From the NCBI GenBank assembly GCA_022578965.1, contig MU400847.1, positions 1 to 32,298 on the forward strand: a stretch of DNA of 32,298 nucleotides, written 5' to 3'. Made by a program: the position numbers and the translations under genes. Each line of letters opens with the position of its first letter. Position 1 is the stretch's first letter. This document shows positions 19,451 to 31,061 of this stretch, piece after piece. The notes below the pieces were generated by a model. That model was not told the origin of the DNA, ran no database searches, and was given only the letters and a program-made list of their open reading frames with translations. This stretch comes from Xylaria sp. FL1777 (Eukaryota > Ascomycota > Sordariomycetes > Xylariales > Xylariaceae).

Positions 19451-21329
19451 AACAAAGCAATTTAAAAAATACATTTTTAAAACAAAAGTATAAAATTGCT
19501 GTTTTAAGTTAAAACAAAAGTACTATACTAAACAAATTTAAATGCTTTATTTATATAAGTTAAAATAAATAAGCATACAAATATTATTTAGAAGCTTTAT
19601 AATTATTAAAACAAATTATAAAAAGATATATTTATTATACAAACAATTAAAGTTATTTAATATATAACTTAAAAAAATAGTTTAACTAAAAGTAACAAAC
19701 AACAAAAAGTAATAAATTAATATAGTTAACAAACTTATAAAACTATAAAAACTTTAAACTACTAAAGCTTAAAATATAGCTTAAAAAAAAGTTATGTTTA
19801 AAAAAATAAAACTATAACTATAAATAATATAGTTATTAAACTAATTATAAACTACTAAAATACTTAGTTGCTAAATAAACTTAAAAAAACAAAACTTATA
19901 AAACTTTAAAGCAAAAACAAATAAAATTAAAAGCTATAAAAAATACTACAAAAAAAAAATTAATAAAAATAAATAAAGTATTTTTATAGCTTAAATTGCT
20001 TTAAATATAACAAAATAAAAAAGTACTAATAGTTAACGCAAAAACTAATATGTTTTAAAAACTAAAGCTAATAATTTAACTAATTGCTAAAAGTTATTAC
20101 TATAATAAAACTATAATAAAAAACAATAATAATATTTTACGCTTAAAAAATCCAGAATATAATAAAGTATTATAAAATTGTTATATAATATATTATTATT
20201 ATTAACATTTATTTAACAAACTAAAAAATAATTGGTTTTTTAAACAAATTGCAAAAATAAAAATATAGGACTTTTATAAATTAAAATAGTTAGTTATAAC
20301 TATAGTTTATTATAAAGATCTATAAAAATTTACAATATTTAAAGAGAATTTTAACTGCACTTATAATATTATTTTAAAAGAATATAAAAATAACTATTAT
20401 AAATACTACTAATTAATTAAAGCATAATTGTATTAAAAAATAGTTGCTAAAAGCAAAAAAGCTTAAAAACTGCGATTTAAAGCTTAACTAAAAGCAAAAA
20501 TAAAACAAAGCGTAATAATATTTAAAGTACAAAATAAAATAAGCACTTAAACATTTTACAAAAAAAAATTAAAAAACAAAATAAGCATTTGCTAAAAAAG
20601 CAGCAAATAGCTAAAAAAACTAAGGCTTTATATAAAGTTTAATGCAATAACTAGTAAAACTAATTTAAAGTTAAACTTATATATTAAAAAAAAAAATATA
20701 ATACTTTAATTAATTTAAAAGCATAAGCTAACATAATTTTACTTAAAGTAGCAAAACAAAATGAAATTTTTTAAAAATATAAGCAAAAATCTTAAAAAAT
20801 TAAAAGATTTAATAAAAGTACTTTTAGCTATAATAACAGTTATATACTTAAAAAAACCAAACTTTTTAATATATTTATATAAAAATATAAAAAATAAATT
20901 ATATTAAATATTGCTAATATATTTATTTATAATATTATTTTAAAAATACTATAGCTAAAAACTAGCAACTTTTTAATCCGATAAAAAGCAAAAACTATTA
21001 ATTAAAAAAGTAAGAAATAAAGCAAAAAAATCAAAAAAATCGCAAAAAAAATCTTAAACAAAATACTAAAAGTATATTATAAATTTTACAAACTATTTAA
21101 AGAAAAAAAAAAAAAAGAACTTCTTAAATATAGCTTATAAAATTATTACATCTTTATTAAAAAAAAATATTAACTAAAGCTTTATTAAGTATACTACATA
21201 AGCTTAAATAAAACAAATATTTTATAAAAATACATTTAAAAAAATCTAGCAAAAGAATTCCTAAAAAAATCTTAGTTATTTGCTAAATACTTTATAGTGC
21301 TAGTACTTAAAATAAAAAATAAAAAACAA
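19451..21329 (+). other. gypsy-1 copy 2, gag-protease-RT linker region
   Basis: About 1.9 kb of Lys/Ile/Asn-rich coding debris. A protease is expected from the element order, perhaps around 20010-20110 (KVLIVNAKTN), but no convincing D-T/S-G motif remains. The segment KMKFFKNISKNLKKLKDLIKV near 20760-20820 is relatively open. The homologous site of the copy 1 SINE insertion is 20171-20185. Confidence 0.5.
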
Positions 21330-22030
21330 CTAATTAATAAAAAAAAAAAACTAGTATAGCAAGTAATAATTAACTATTAACTATTAAACGTAATTATTAT
21401 TACAAATAAATACCTTTTTATTTTGCTAATAATTATAAAAGAAAACATTAGTTAAGCAAAATAATTTATAGCAGTTAATATTTTAAATAAATATTATGCT
21501 ATTAAAATAGCTAAAAAAAAAAAATAAAAAACTGCTATATAAACAGTATATAAATTATATAAATATATAATTATGCTATAAAAACTACAAAACATATTAG
21601 CTAGCTTTTAATACATAATAATAATAATCTTATAGAAGTTTTTAAATAAATTTATGTTTATTTACTTAAATAATATTTTAATTTACTTTAGAACACTAAA
21701 AAAACATAAAAAACATATAATTTAAGTATTAAAAATATTTAAACAAGCAAAATTATAATTTAACATAAAAAAATATATATAGCATACATAAAAAATCAAC
21801 TTTTTAAGATTTACAATTACTTTAAAACAAATACAGATTTAATAGTTAAAAATTAACATAATATAAAACTAAAAAATATTTAACCTAGCTATTATTACAA
21901 ACATATAACAAGCATTAAAATTTTTAAACTATGTTTAAATGTTAATCTAAAACTTTAAAAAAATAGCATTTTATTTTATAAAGTATATAAAGAAAAAATA
22001 TAAAAAAAAATCCTTTTTAATTTTAAAAGA
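21330..22030 (+). pseudogene. gypsy-1 copy 2 reverse transcriptase remnant
   Basis: KYLFILLIIIKENIS matches the P-F-P-L-P-L-I block (about 21405). ILNKYYAIKIAKKKK fits the L-D-x-x-x-A-Y-x-x-I-R-I block and YKLYKYIIML the Y-x-x-Y-E-Y-x-V-M-P block. FIYLNNILIYFRTLKKHKKHI carries the catalytic box Y-L-N-N at 21663-21674 (Asp to Asn). QAKLQFNIKKYI is the A-x-L-x-x-x-x-x-K-C block. KFLNYV and NFKKIAFYFIKYIKKKYK correspond to the F-x-N-F-Y and primer-grip-to-connection region. It would synthesise cDNA from element RNA. It is inactive because of its stops and the missing Asp pair. Confidence 0.88.
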
Positions 22031-22039
22031 AGTTTAAAA

Positions 22040-22560
22040 GGCTTTTAAAAAACTAAAACTAAAAGTTATTTTTAATTTTATAGTTAAACTACTTAATTTA
22101 TAAAAAAAAAAAAAGCTAAAAATAAATACTTTAAATAATATAATTGCAAAAGTTTTAAAACAACTAAAAAATAACAAAAAATAGCATTTAATAGTTTATT
22201 ACTTTAAAGCACTATAAAACGCAGCATTATAATACTTTATATATAATAAAGAACTGCTTATAATTATTATAGTACTTAAAAAGTAAGAACTATTTTTTAT
22301 AAAAACTACAAAACTAATTAAAATTTATTTAAATTATTAAAACTTAACGAAATTTATAACTATATAAGAAATTACTAAACAATATAAAAATTAAATAGTT
22401 TTTTTTTTTAAGTTTAACTTTAAAATATGTTATATTAAAAAAAAGAAAAACATTTAAGCAAACATATTTAGTTAACAAAGTTAAAAAAGATTTAAAGTTT
22501 TAAAAAAAAACATTTAAGTATTATATTTTTAAAAAAATAAAAGCTTAAAAATCGAAGTTA
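22040..22560 (+). pseudogene. gypsy-1 copy 2 RNase H remnant
   Basis: INTLNNIIAKVLKQLK corresponds to the T-D-A-S-x-x-A-x-x-x-x-L block with Asp lost. HLIVYYFKALQNAAL is followed by a stop and YFIYNKELLIIIVVLKK, the S-x-x-L-x-x-x-E-x-x-Y-x-x-x-x-K-E-L-L-A-I block. IKIYLNYQNLTKF-like text matches the D-H-x-N-L-x-Y/F block. The order and spacing are those of gypsy RNase H. Confidence 0.78.
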
Positions 22561-22639
22561 TATTTAAGAACTTTATAAATATATAGCTATAATAAGCTTA
22601 TAACTTAAAAAAGTTAGCATAACTACAAAAACATAAAAG

Positions 22640-23420
22640 ATTAAAAAATAATAAGCTAATATATAAACATAAGGTTTATTTATTAAAATTTTTATAAAAC
22701 AAGTTTATTAAAGAATTTTATAAATACTTATTATATAAATACTAAAAAACAACAAAAATAATTAAACAATTATAAAAAAAGTACGATTTTTTAAAACTAT
22801 AAAACATAGTTAAATTTATTGTAAAAAAATGCAATATTTATAACAAAGCTAAAACAGCTTAATATAAGCTTTATAAACTACTATAACTTATATAAATACT
22901 TAAACAAATATAGCACATTATTGCTTAAGATTTTATTATAGTATTATTTCTATTAATTAATTTAGTTATAAAAGTACAGTACAATAAAATATAAGTTATT
23001 ATTAATAAATTTACTAAGTATGCTTACTTTTTACTATTTAAAGAAAATATAATAGCTAAACAACTTGCATACGCCTTTATATACTAATATTTAAATAAAC
23101 ATAAGCTATTAAAAAAAATTATTTTAAACTAAAATAAATTGTTTACTTTTAAGTTTAAAACTAGCTTTTTTAAACTTATTAGTATTAAACTAAAGTTTTT
23201 AATTGCTTACTACTTATAAACAAATAAATAAACAAAAAAACTAAACTAAATATTAAAACAATATTTATAAAGTTATATTAATTATTAATAAAATAATTAA
23301 ATAAAACTATTACTAATAGCACAGATTTTATATAATATATTAACAAACAAAAATATAAATATATTTTTATATAAAGCTATTTATAAACAGCAAACAACTA
23401 TTAAAAAACAAAAAAAAACA
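22640..23420 (+). pseudogene. gypsy-1 copy 2 integrase remnant
   Basis: IYKHKVYL and FYKYLLYKY contain the H-x-x-x-x-x-G-H area of the zinc finger. FIVKKCNIYNKAKTA at about 22818-22860 is the C-x-x-C segment (second Cys to Tyr) and is followed by YKLYKLL, the P-x-G-L-L-x-P block. The core shows DFII (first catalytic Asp retained, about 22932), then VIINKFTKYAYFLLFKE (D-R-F-T-K block, Asp to Asn), then F, stop, TY, the S-D-R-D-x-x-F-x-S-x-F-W block. The MITE site of copy 1 maps to 22995-23002 inside this core. Confidence 0.82.
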
Positions 23421-23844
23421 TTAATAAAAGCATTTGTTATTTTAACTATAGCACTTTAAGCAAGAACTATTGTAATAAAAATTAAAACGCTATAAGCTAA
23501 ATTATAATTATGCTTTTAATTTTTATAATAATAAATATTAGTATATTACAACAAAAAATAAACTAAAGAATTAACTTTTAAGAAAAAAAACAAGGTTTAT
23601 TTGCTACAACAAAAACAAAATGCAAACATTAATATTTCTTAAATTAAAACAAAACAACTAAGCAATAAATTAAAATTTAAAAAACTTAGCTCTTTTAAAA
23701 TTAAAAAAGTTATTTTATTTATTAACTATAAATTATTATTACTAAAAAATATATAAATTTACTTTATTTTTTATATTTTTTTACTAAAACTAATACTTAT
23801 TAAAACACTTATTAAAATATAACTAAAAATAAAAACAAATTAAA

Positions 23845-23965
23845 ACGTTTATAAAGTTAAAAGTATACTAAATTCTTGTTAAAACAATAATAACCTAAAG
23901 TATTTTATTAAATAAAAAAAATACTTATATACTAATAATACTTAAAAACTGCTAAAGTAGTTATA
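23845..23965 (+). pseudogene. gypsy-1 copy 2 chromodomain remnant
   Basis: YKVKSILNSC, stop, NNNNLKYFIK, stop, KKYLYTNNT, stop, KLLK. With the stops read as Trp, Arg or Gln this gives the pattern Y-x-V-E-K-I-L-x-S-R, then Y-x-V-K-W-x-G-Y, then N-T-W-E-P, the hallmark of a chromodomain. It follows a K-I-H-P-I-F-H-like stretch (about 23755-23790) that normally closes integrase. It places gypsy-1 among the chromoviruses, as for gypsy-2, though the two are different lineages by sequence. Confidence 0.72.
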
Positions 23966-23989
23966 AGTTAGTTTTACTGCTAATATTTT

Positions 23990-24640
23990 AACTGCTTAAA
24001 ACTAAAAAAAAAAGGTTAACTTTAAAAAAAACGCCTAAGAAATTTTAATTAAACTTAAATAAAGCAGCTTGTGCTGCTTTAGTTTGCTTTTTTTGTTATT
24101 TTTGCTTTTTTACTAGCGCTTTTTGTTTTTTTTTAATGCGTTTTATTTTGTTTAGTTTATTTAAAAACTAAAGCTTTTGCTAAACTATTTTAATACTTTT
24201 TGCTTTTAAAAAACGTTTTTATATATAAAGCTAAACTAACTTACTTAAAATAAAATTAAAGCTATTTTAAGCTTGTTTTAATTTTTTTTAAACTAAAAAT
24301 AGCTATTGCTTTGTTTGCTTTTTTTTTTTTTTAAAACAATAGTATTTAAAAATTATGTTGTTAATTAAGTTAATTAGAATTTTTAATTTGTTGCAAAAGC
24401 AACTAGCATATACACATTTAAAACAACAAAATATATTATTTATTATTTTGTACGTTAATAACTAATTAAAGCAGCAAAAGCAAAACATAACTTTATAGCT
24501 AATAAAATTAATAAAAAAAGCAAAAATAAGTTTTTGCTTTGTTTTAAATAAGCGGTTAGTTTTTTTAATGCGTTTTAATATTGTAACATATAAGAAAAAA
24601 AGGAAGGAAAAATACTTACAGAAAATTATTAAAATAACAA
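23990..24640 (+). other. gypsy-1 copy 2, 3' internal region
   Basis: AT-rich sequence between chromodomain and polypurine tract, with a T-rich stretch (24070-24340) containing GCAGCTTGTGCTGC at 24063-24076, which can form a small hairpin. No domain is recognised. Homologous material is present in copy 1 at 5162-5830. Confidence 0.5.
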
Positions 24641-24644
24641 TTTT

Positions 24645-24660
24645 AGAAAAAAAGGAATAA
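24645..24660 (+). other. Polypurine tract of gypsy-1 copy 2
   Basis: AGAAAAAAAGGAATAA immediately before the 3' LTR at 24661. A second purine run, GAAAAAAAGGAAGGAAAAA, lies about 50 bp upstream. It would be the primer for plus-strand synthesis. Confidence 0.75.
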
Positions 24661-25128
24661 TGTTATAAAATTAGCACAAAAGTAGCTTTTAAAGCAGCTT
24701 AATGCCTTTATATATACTTTGCATCTTTTTTTTTGCTAGCTAAAGCTAAAGTTATATAATAACTTACCTAGCTTACTAAGCTTATAGTAATTTAAAGCTT
24801 ACTAAGCTTACAGTAATTTAGTGCTTACTAAACTTACAGTAATTTAAAAAAAGTTACTACTTTTCTTACTTTTTTTTTGTTTATATAATTATGCACTTTT
24901 TATATTTAATTATTTACTTAGTTCTAGTTTTTTAGCTATTAATTTTTTATAACTGCTAAGCATTAATATATTTATTACTTTTAATTCTTTAAGACTTCTA
25001 TTAATGCATAGTAGTAAGAGTACCCCGAAAACTTCCCTAATGGACTACTATTAAAGATTCTATTATTACCTGCAAATTAAGACCCCAAAAGCGAACTTGT
25101 TATATTAATGTGTGACAGGTCCGTTATA
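24661..25128 (+). repeat. gypsy-1 copy 2, 3' LTR
   Basis: 468 bp. Begins TGTTATAAAATTAGC and ends GTCCGTTATA. Compared with the 5' LTR the mutation load is reversed: the inner 5' half is A/T-rich while the outer 3' half keeps ACCCCG, GACCCC, GCGAAC and GTGTGACAGGTCCG. Confidence 0.93.
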
Positions 25129-25133
25129 AAAAA
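25129..25133. repeat. Target-site duplication of gypsy-1 copy 2 (right)
   Basis: AAAAA, matching 17496-17500. Confidence 0.72.
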
Positions 25134-25880
25134 ATACAAACATAACATATATTAACAAACTTTTTTAAAACTATTGTTACTTTTAAGTAGTTTTTTATTT
25201 TATAAATATAATAATAACTTAATGTTATAACTACTAAAAATAAAGCTATTAAACTTATATATATAAAAATAAGCAAAAATATAGCTAATATAAATCTTTA
25301 AAACATGCTAAAAATAAAGCGAATTTATGTTTTATATAAACTAAAAAAAAAGCAGCTATATGCTTTTTTTATTAAAGCAACTATTTAACTTAAGCAACAA
25401 AATGCCTAAAAGCTATTTAAGCATATAAACTAACTAAAAACACCTTTATTTATTATTTTATATAATTTATAATAAAGCTAACCTAAAGTTAACTATATAT
25501 TATTGCTGCTATAAAAACGTTATATAAGCAAAAAGCTAATAATTTAGCAAATAAAAATATTATTTGCTTAAAGGGTTACTTATTAAGAAAAATTGCACTA
25601 GTAATTATATAAAAAATAAAATTATAAACTATTATTAATATACTAAAGCTTTAAAATTAGCTTAAAAAAAACCTATTTAAAAACCGCTAATAAGCAATTT
25701 AAATAATAAAAAGCTATACTTATATAACAAGCAAAAACATAAATAATTAAAGCAATAATATTAAATAAAAATCAAGCAATATAATTTTTAAACAATAATG
25801 CTTATATAATTAATTATAAAAAAAATATAAGTTATAATAGCAAATAGTTAGCAAAAATGTTTTTATTTAGCTTTAATATA
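25134..25880 (+). repeat. Dispersed repeat X, copy 1, right part
   Basis: Continuation of X beyond gypsy-1 copy 2. Its first 15 bases match the sequence just before the copy 3 LTR (31047-31061), so this is the same repeat. The + strand is A-rich up to about 25880 and then turns T-rich, which I take as the approximate right end. That would give X a length of about 1.85 kb, within the range of small DNA transposons, but no terminal inverted repeats or DDE motif were recognised. Gln/Lys-rich readings occur around 25390-25800. Confidence 0.5.
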
Positions 25881-25899
25881 GTTTTTACTTATATATAAA

Positions 25900-28800
25900 A
25901 TTAAGTAGCTTTTAGTATAGCTTTTTAAAGCTATTAGTTTTAAATAATATAATATATATAATAAAATGCTATTTTTTAGCTATTTTTTTAATTTTTTTTA
26001 ACTTTTTAAATTTAAATATAACTATTATTTTTGTTTGCTTAAATTATACTAAGTAATACTTTAGTAAAAAGCTAGCAATATATAATATTATTATTTTTTT
26101 TACTAAAGTAAGTTTATAAACTTTAAAAAAACTATTAAATAATAAGTTATTTTTTAATGTTTTTTATAATATTAATTTTTTATTACTAATATTATATTTT
26201 TTTTATAGTAATATTAATTATAAATTTTTAATAGTTATTATAAGTTAGGTTTTTTTTAAATATATTAAATAAGTTTACTAATAATATAAAAAAAAAGCGT
26301 TTTATTAATAAAGCTATTTTTTTTTTAAAAGTATTAGCAAAAAGTAGCTTATTTTTTATTTGTTTTAGCAATAAAATTATAATAATTTTTAAAGCTAACT
26401 TATAAGCAAACTTTGCTTACTTAATTAAGTTTTATAATAGCTTAAAATTTTTAAATGCTTTTATAAACGCTTTTTTTTAGCTATGCTTTTATGCTTTTTT
26501 TATTTTATTATTAAAAGCTTTTTTTTTTTAAAAAGCTTATTATATTGCTTTAGTTTTTTTGCTTTAAAATTTGCAGTATATTTGCTTTGCTTTTTTTTTT
26601 GTTTTAATTACTTTTAAAAACTACTAAAGTAATACTTAATATTTTTTTTAAATGTTTTTTTAAGTGTTGCTTTATTTGTTATTTTTACTAATTACTAAAT
26701 TAAAAAGTTAAAAGTATTATTTAGCTTATTAAATATATATAATATATATGTTTTTATAATAATAGCTTTTGTTTTTATAACTGCTTTATTTTTGTTTAAC
26801 TTAAGCTAGTTTTATTTTTTTGCTTTTTTTTAAATATTTTTATAAAGCTGCTTTTAAATTAATTATAACTTTTAATGCTTTATAGTTTAAACTTAATTAT
26901 TTTCAGTCTTTTTAATAAATAATAATTAAATTGCTAAATATTTATACTAAGTTTATTATTAAGCTTTTTTATTTATGTTTTATTTTAGTTACTTTTTTTT
27001 AAAAAATAGCTAGCATAAAATTTTATTATGTAGTAAATTTAAGCAGTTTGTTTATTTTTTAGCTTTTTTTGCTTTTTAAGTTTTATATATATTATATTAC
27101 TTAAGCTAATAGCTTATTATTTATGCTAGTTTTTATTTTTTATATATATAAGTAAAAACTATGCTTTTAAGTTAAAAGCAAGCTATAAGTAGCTTACTTT
27201 TTTTTTAGTAGCTAAATAAAAACATTTTATATTTACTTTTAAGTTACACTAGTTTTACTATAATTTTATTAAGTGCTTTACGTTTTATTTTTTTGCTTTT
27301 AGGTTATTTGTTTATTTATATTATGCTATTAATTAAATATATGCATTTTTATATAATTATTTTATAGTTTTTTCTTTTTTATATTTTTTTTGCTTTATAG
27401 TTTGCTTGCTTTAGTATTGCTGCTTATTTTATGCTGCTTATAGTAGTTTTTTTAGTTTTAGCACTTATTTAGCTAAATATACTGCTTTTTTTTTCTAGTT
27501 TTTTTTTAAATTTTTTTTTATTATATTATTAGTATATTATAGTTTGTTTTTTTTAGTATTACTATTAGTTTTTTGCTATATTAGCTTTTTTATAACTAAG
27601 TTATAACTAAGTTATAAATAAAGTTAATTATTTATTACTTTTTAGTTTATTATTTATATATTTATTTTTTAAGCTACTTTTATGCTTTTTATAATAAGCT
27701 TATTAAATAAGCATAGCTTATAAGTAGTTTATATATTAAGTAATATAAAGTAGCAATAAATAATAAACTATTTTATTTAGTTATTTATATTAATTTTTTT
27801 TTTAATTATTAACTTTATTACTTTTATTATTATTATTATTATATGTTTAACTTATATTTGCTTTAATATATTAAAATACTTAGTTTATAATATATTTAGT
27901 TGCTAATATATTATAATTATATAAAATTTACTTTATTATAACTATTATGCTTTTTATAATATATTTTTATAATTAGCTTAGCTTAAATATATATATTAAC
28001 TAGTATTAAGCTTATATATTTAAAGTTATAAGTTATTTTACTATAATTTTTATTAGTTATTTAATTTATAGTACTAAATAAAGTAATTAATAGCTTATTA
28101 TTATATAGTTTAAGCTTTTATAACTGCTTATTATTATGCTTTTTTGCTATAACATTAATCTTTAAAATAAAAATAAATGCTTTAATATTTTATACTAAAG
28201 TATTATTAATAGCTTTAAAATTTATATTTATTAAGCATACTAAAATGCTTAAGCTATACTACTACTATATTGCTTATATTATAATAATATATTATATACT
28301 TTTTATTGTTGTTTTTTTTATGCTAACTATATAAAAACATTAATAATTTTCATGTTTATAATATTATTAGCAAGTTTACTAAATGTTTATAATATAAAAA
28401 AAGCAAAATAAGCACTAAAAATAATAATTATAGTTTTATAAATACTTTTAATTATATTAATGTTTATATGTTTTTAAGCTTTACTTTATGCTTATTTTAA
28501 CTATTAAAGCTTTTTTAATTTTAAGTGCTACTAATAATTTTTTAGCTTAAAAAAATTAATAAAAAACTTTAATTGTTTATTAAAGCTTATATAGCTATGC
28601 GTTATTTTTGTATTAATAAAGATATTTAAGCTATATTTATAGCTAGTATGCAACTTTAAGTTGCAATTAAAAAAGCAAAAAAAGCTGCAATAAATAAAAA
28701 AGCTAAAAGTTTTACATAAATAAACTAGTTAAAAAGTATTTATATAACCTTTAAAGGTTAGCATTATTATATATTTAGTAGTTAAAAGTTTTAATAAAAT

Positions 28801-29949
28801 TTTAGTATTTAATATTTAATAAAGTTGCTTAATTGCTTTGTTTTTTTATAATGTATGCTTTTTAACTTCTATAATTTTATATTTATGATTTTATGTTATT
28901 ATTTCTGTTTTAAGTTTTATAATAAATAATAAAAGTTAAAATTACTTATAAATATATAGCGTTTTTTTAGCTTGCTTATTTTTTATATTTTTTAAATTAA
29001 ATTATGTTATATTTTTTTTTTAATTTAATAAATATATTAATTATAAAGTTATTATTAAATTATTATTACTTATTATAATTTTTGCTTAATTTTTATTAGC
29101 ATTTTTTATTAATATTTTTATTGTAATTTTTTTATTTATATATAATATAGCTTTATTTTTTAATTAAATAACTTAATAGTTATTATTATTAAAACAATAT
29201 ATATTGCTATATTTATTAATTATTAGTTTTTAAACTGCTATATAATTAAAGCTATTATTTTATAACATATATATTATATTATTTTTAAATTTTATAATGT
29301 TTTAAAAAACAATATTATATATTATTAAGTTAATAAAAATAAGTTTTTGTTTATATTATTAGTTTATTGTTTTTTTGCTAATAATTTTTCTTTATTTAAT
29401 TATATAAATATTAATGCTATTAATATTTTTAAGCTATTTTTATTTATTTCTTTGCTTATTACTATTGTTTTTTAACATTTTAAAAGTTTTTAAGTTATAA
29501 TATATATGTTATTTTTGCTTTATTTTTTTGTTTGATTTTTTTAGCAAGCTTTATTTTATATTATATACGTTTTTTTATAGTTTATGCATTTTTGCTTTAC
29601 TTTTTGTGTTTTTACTAAGCAGCTTTTTTTTTTAATGCTTTAAAGCTAAATAATAGCTATACTTTAAGTTTTTATAGCAATATTTAGTTATATGTTTATA
29701 TTTATAGCAATTAAAACATTATATAATTTTAAGCTTTATTATAAAAAGCTATTATTATATATTGTTTTAATTATTGCTATATTATTTATATATAATAATA
29801 TTAATGTAAATTTAGCTTTTATGTTTTTAAATAGTATTTCTTTGCATTTTATAACCTTATAATATTTATTATATAATAATTATAAAAGGTTTTTGTTTAA
29901 ATATATTGCTTTAATATGTTTTACTAAAGTTTATTAATTTAATTTAATA
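25900..29949 (-). mobile_element. Probable LINE (Tad1-like) remnant
   Basis: About 4 kb that is T-rich on the + strand, so its sense strand is -. Near the right end the - strand encodes a CCHC knuckle, CFNCYKYKHITKYC (29677-29718). It is followed by a second block with Cys lost (KYSYYLALKH) and a third (about 29585), then SLLKKSNKKIKQK. That series of knuckles ending in a W-S-x-x-C-P-x-R-like stretch is characteristic of ORF1 in fungal Tad1/I-type LINEs. Downstream (lower coordinates) ORF2 endonuclease and RT would be expected. A possible LANNIIN at about 28350 is the only catalytic-box-like trace, and it is weak. The 5' part upstream of the knuckles stops at repeat X near 29950. The left end is set only by the change in strand composition. 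Confidence 0.5.
29677..29718 (-). pseudogene. LINE ORF1 zinc-knuckle remnant
   Basis: Reads C-F-N-C-Y-K-Y-K-H-I-T-K-Y-C on the - strand, a complete C-x2-C-x4-H-x4-C. The preceding residues LKII-stop fit the N-x-x-x-x-x-x-Q-C-F-N-C context of LINE ORF1 proteins. The domain would bind element RNA. It is isolated among stops. Confidence 0.62.
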
Positions 29950-31061
29950 TATAATTTAATTAAACTGCTTTTTTTTATAACTAGCTAAATTTATAGAAAT
30001 ATTTATATAGCTTTAAAAACTAAACTTATAAAAACTTATTATAAATAAAACAAGCTTATATAAATAATAGCTTAAAAAAATAAAAGTAAAAATAAAAAAA
30101 GCAAAAAACTATAATATGACTTTTTTAATGTAAAATTAGCTATAATTAGCTAATAGTATAAACTTAAACTAGTAATAGTTAATAATAAGCTTAACGTTAA
30201 ACTTGCAGTATTATATAAACAAGCTAAATAAAATAATAATAAATGCTAAGATTTTTTTTAAAGAAAACTTAAATAAGCAAACTATTTATAACGTTTATTA
30301 AGTTATTAAAAAGCTATTAAAAGCATACTATTTTTAGTAAATAAACAAGCAGCTATAAATAAACAGCAATAATAAAAGTAATAAATATACTAACTAAAAC
30401 TTATTATAAACATTATTAATAAAGCAAAAAAAACTTACTATAAAAGTAAAATTGCTATATATATAAATTTAGCAATTTAAAAATTATATAAATAAGCAAA
30501 CTAAAGTTATTAACTTTTTTTATTAATAGCTTATGTTTTATATAAATATGCTATAAATAAACAACAATAAAAATTTTTTATGTATTGTTTTATTAATTTA
30601 TTTTAAAGCTATTATAGCAATATATTTTAACTAAACTATTATTATAATTTTTATTAGCTATAAAACTAAAATAAAAACAAAATTAATTATAATATAAAAA
30701 TTAAATTAAGTAATAAAAGCAAATATAATTTAAGCAGCATATAAACTATTAAATAATAACTAAAAAGTTATTTTTAATAAATAAAAAATTTAAACTTAAA
30801 TATTAATAAATATATTATAAGCTTATTAAGCATTTAGCAAAAAATTAAAAGTGTATTTTTAGTTATATTAATTAATAGTTTTAAGCTTATTAACTAAGTA
30901 AATATTAAAAAAAAAAAAAAAAATGCTAGTTTAACTTAAGCTAATTAACTAAAAGCTAAAAATTAAAAAGCTGTTTTTTTAACTTTGTTTATTATAATAT
31001 AAACAAAAAATATACTTAGTATATATTAAAGTTATAATTATTAAAAATATAAACATAATAT
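29950..31061 (+). repeat. Dispersed repeat X, copy 2
   Basis: About 1.1 kb matching 16400-17500. It is slightly more A/T-rich: the copy 1 palindrome GCTAGC...GCTAGC has decayed to GCTAGT...GCTAAT near 30924, and AACTGGCTAAATTTAC has become AACTAGCTAAATTTAT. It includes 15 bases (31047-31061) corresponding to the start of the right part of copy 1. It is then interrupted by the copy 3 LTR at 31062. Confidence 0.75.

Larger units (their letters stand above)
17501..25128 (+). mobile_element. Ty3/gypsy chromovirus 'gypsy-1' copy 2, complete
   Basis: A 7628-bp element with two LTRs of exactly 468 bp (17501-17968 and 24661-25128), a polypurine tract, gag with a CCHC knuckle, RT, RNase H, integrase and chromodomain in the usual Ty3/gypsy order on the + strand. 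A 5-bp duplication flanks it. It lacks the SINE and the MITE of copy 1 and so records their empty sites. All coding segments hold frequent TAA/TAG stops. It inserted in repeat X. Confidence 0.92.

Noticed and set aside
19174..19455. A 93-codon Phe-rich open frame on the - strand, similar to the one at 11765-12043
   Set aside because: Antisense of gag of gypsy-1 copy 2 across the CCHC knuckle. The similarity of the two frames only reflects that both elements are copies of one family.
27830..27845. ATT-rich run and the TAACTAAGTTA triplication near 27590 as meaningful repeats
   Set aside because: Very short and expected in sequence this A/T-rich.
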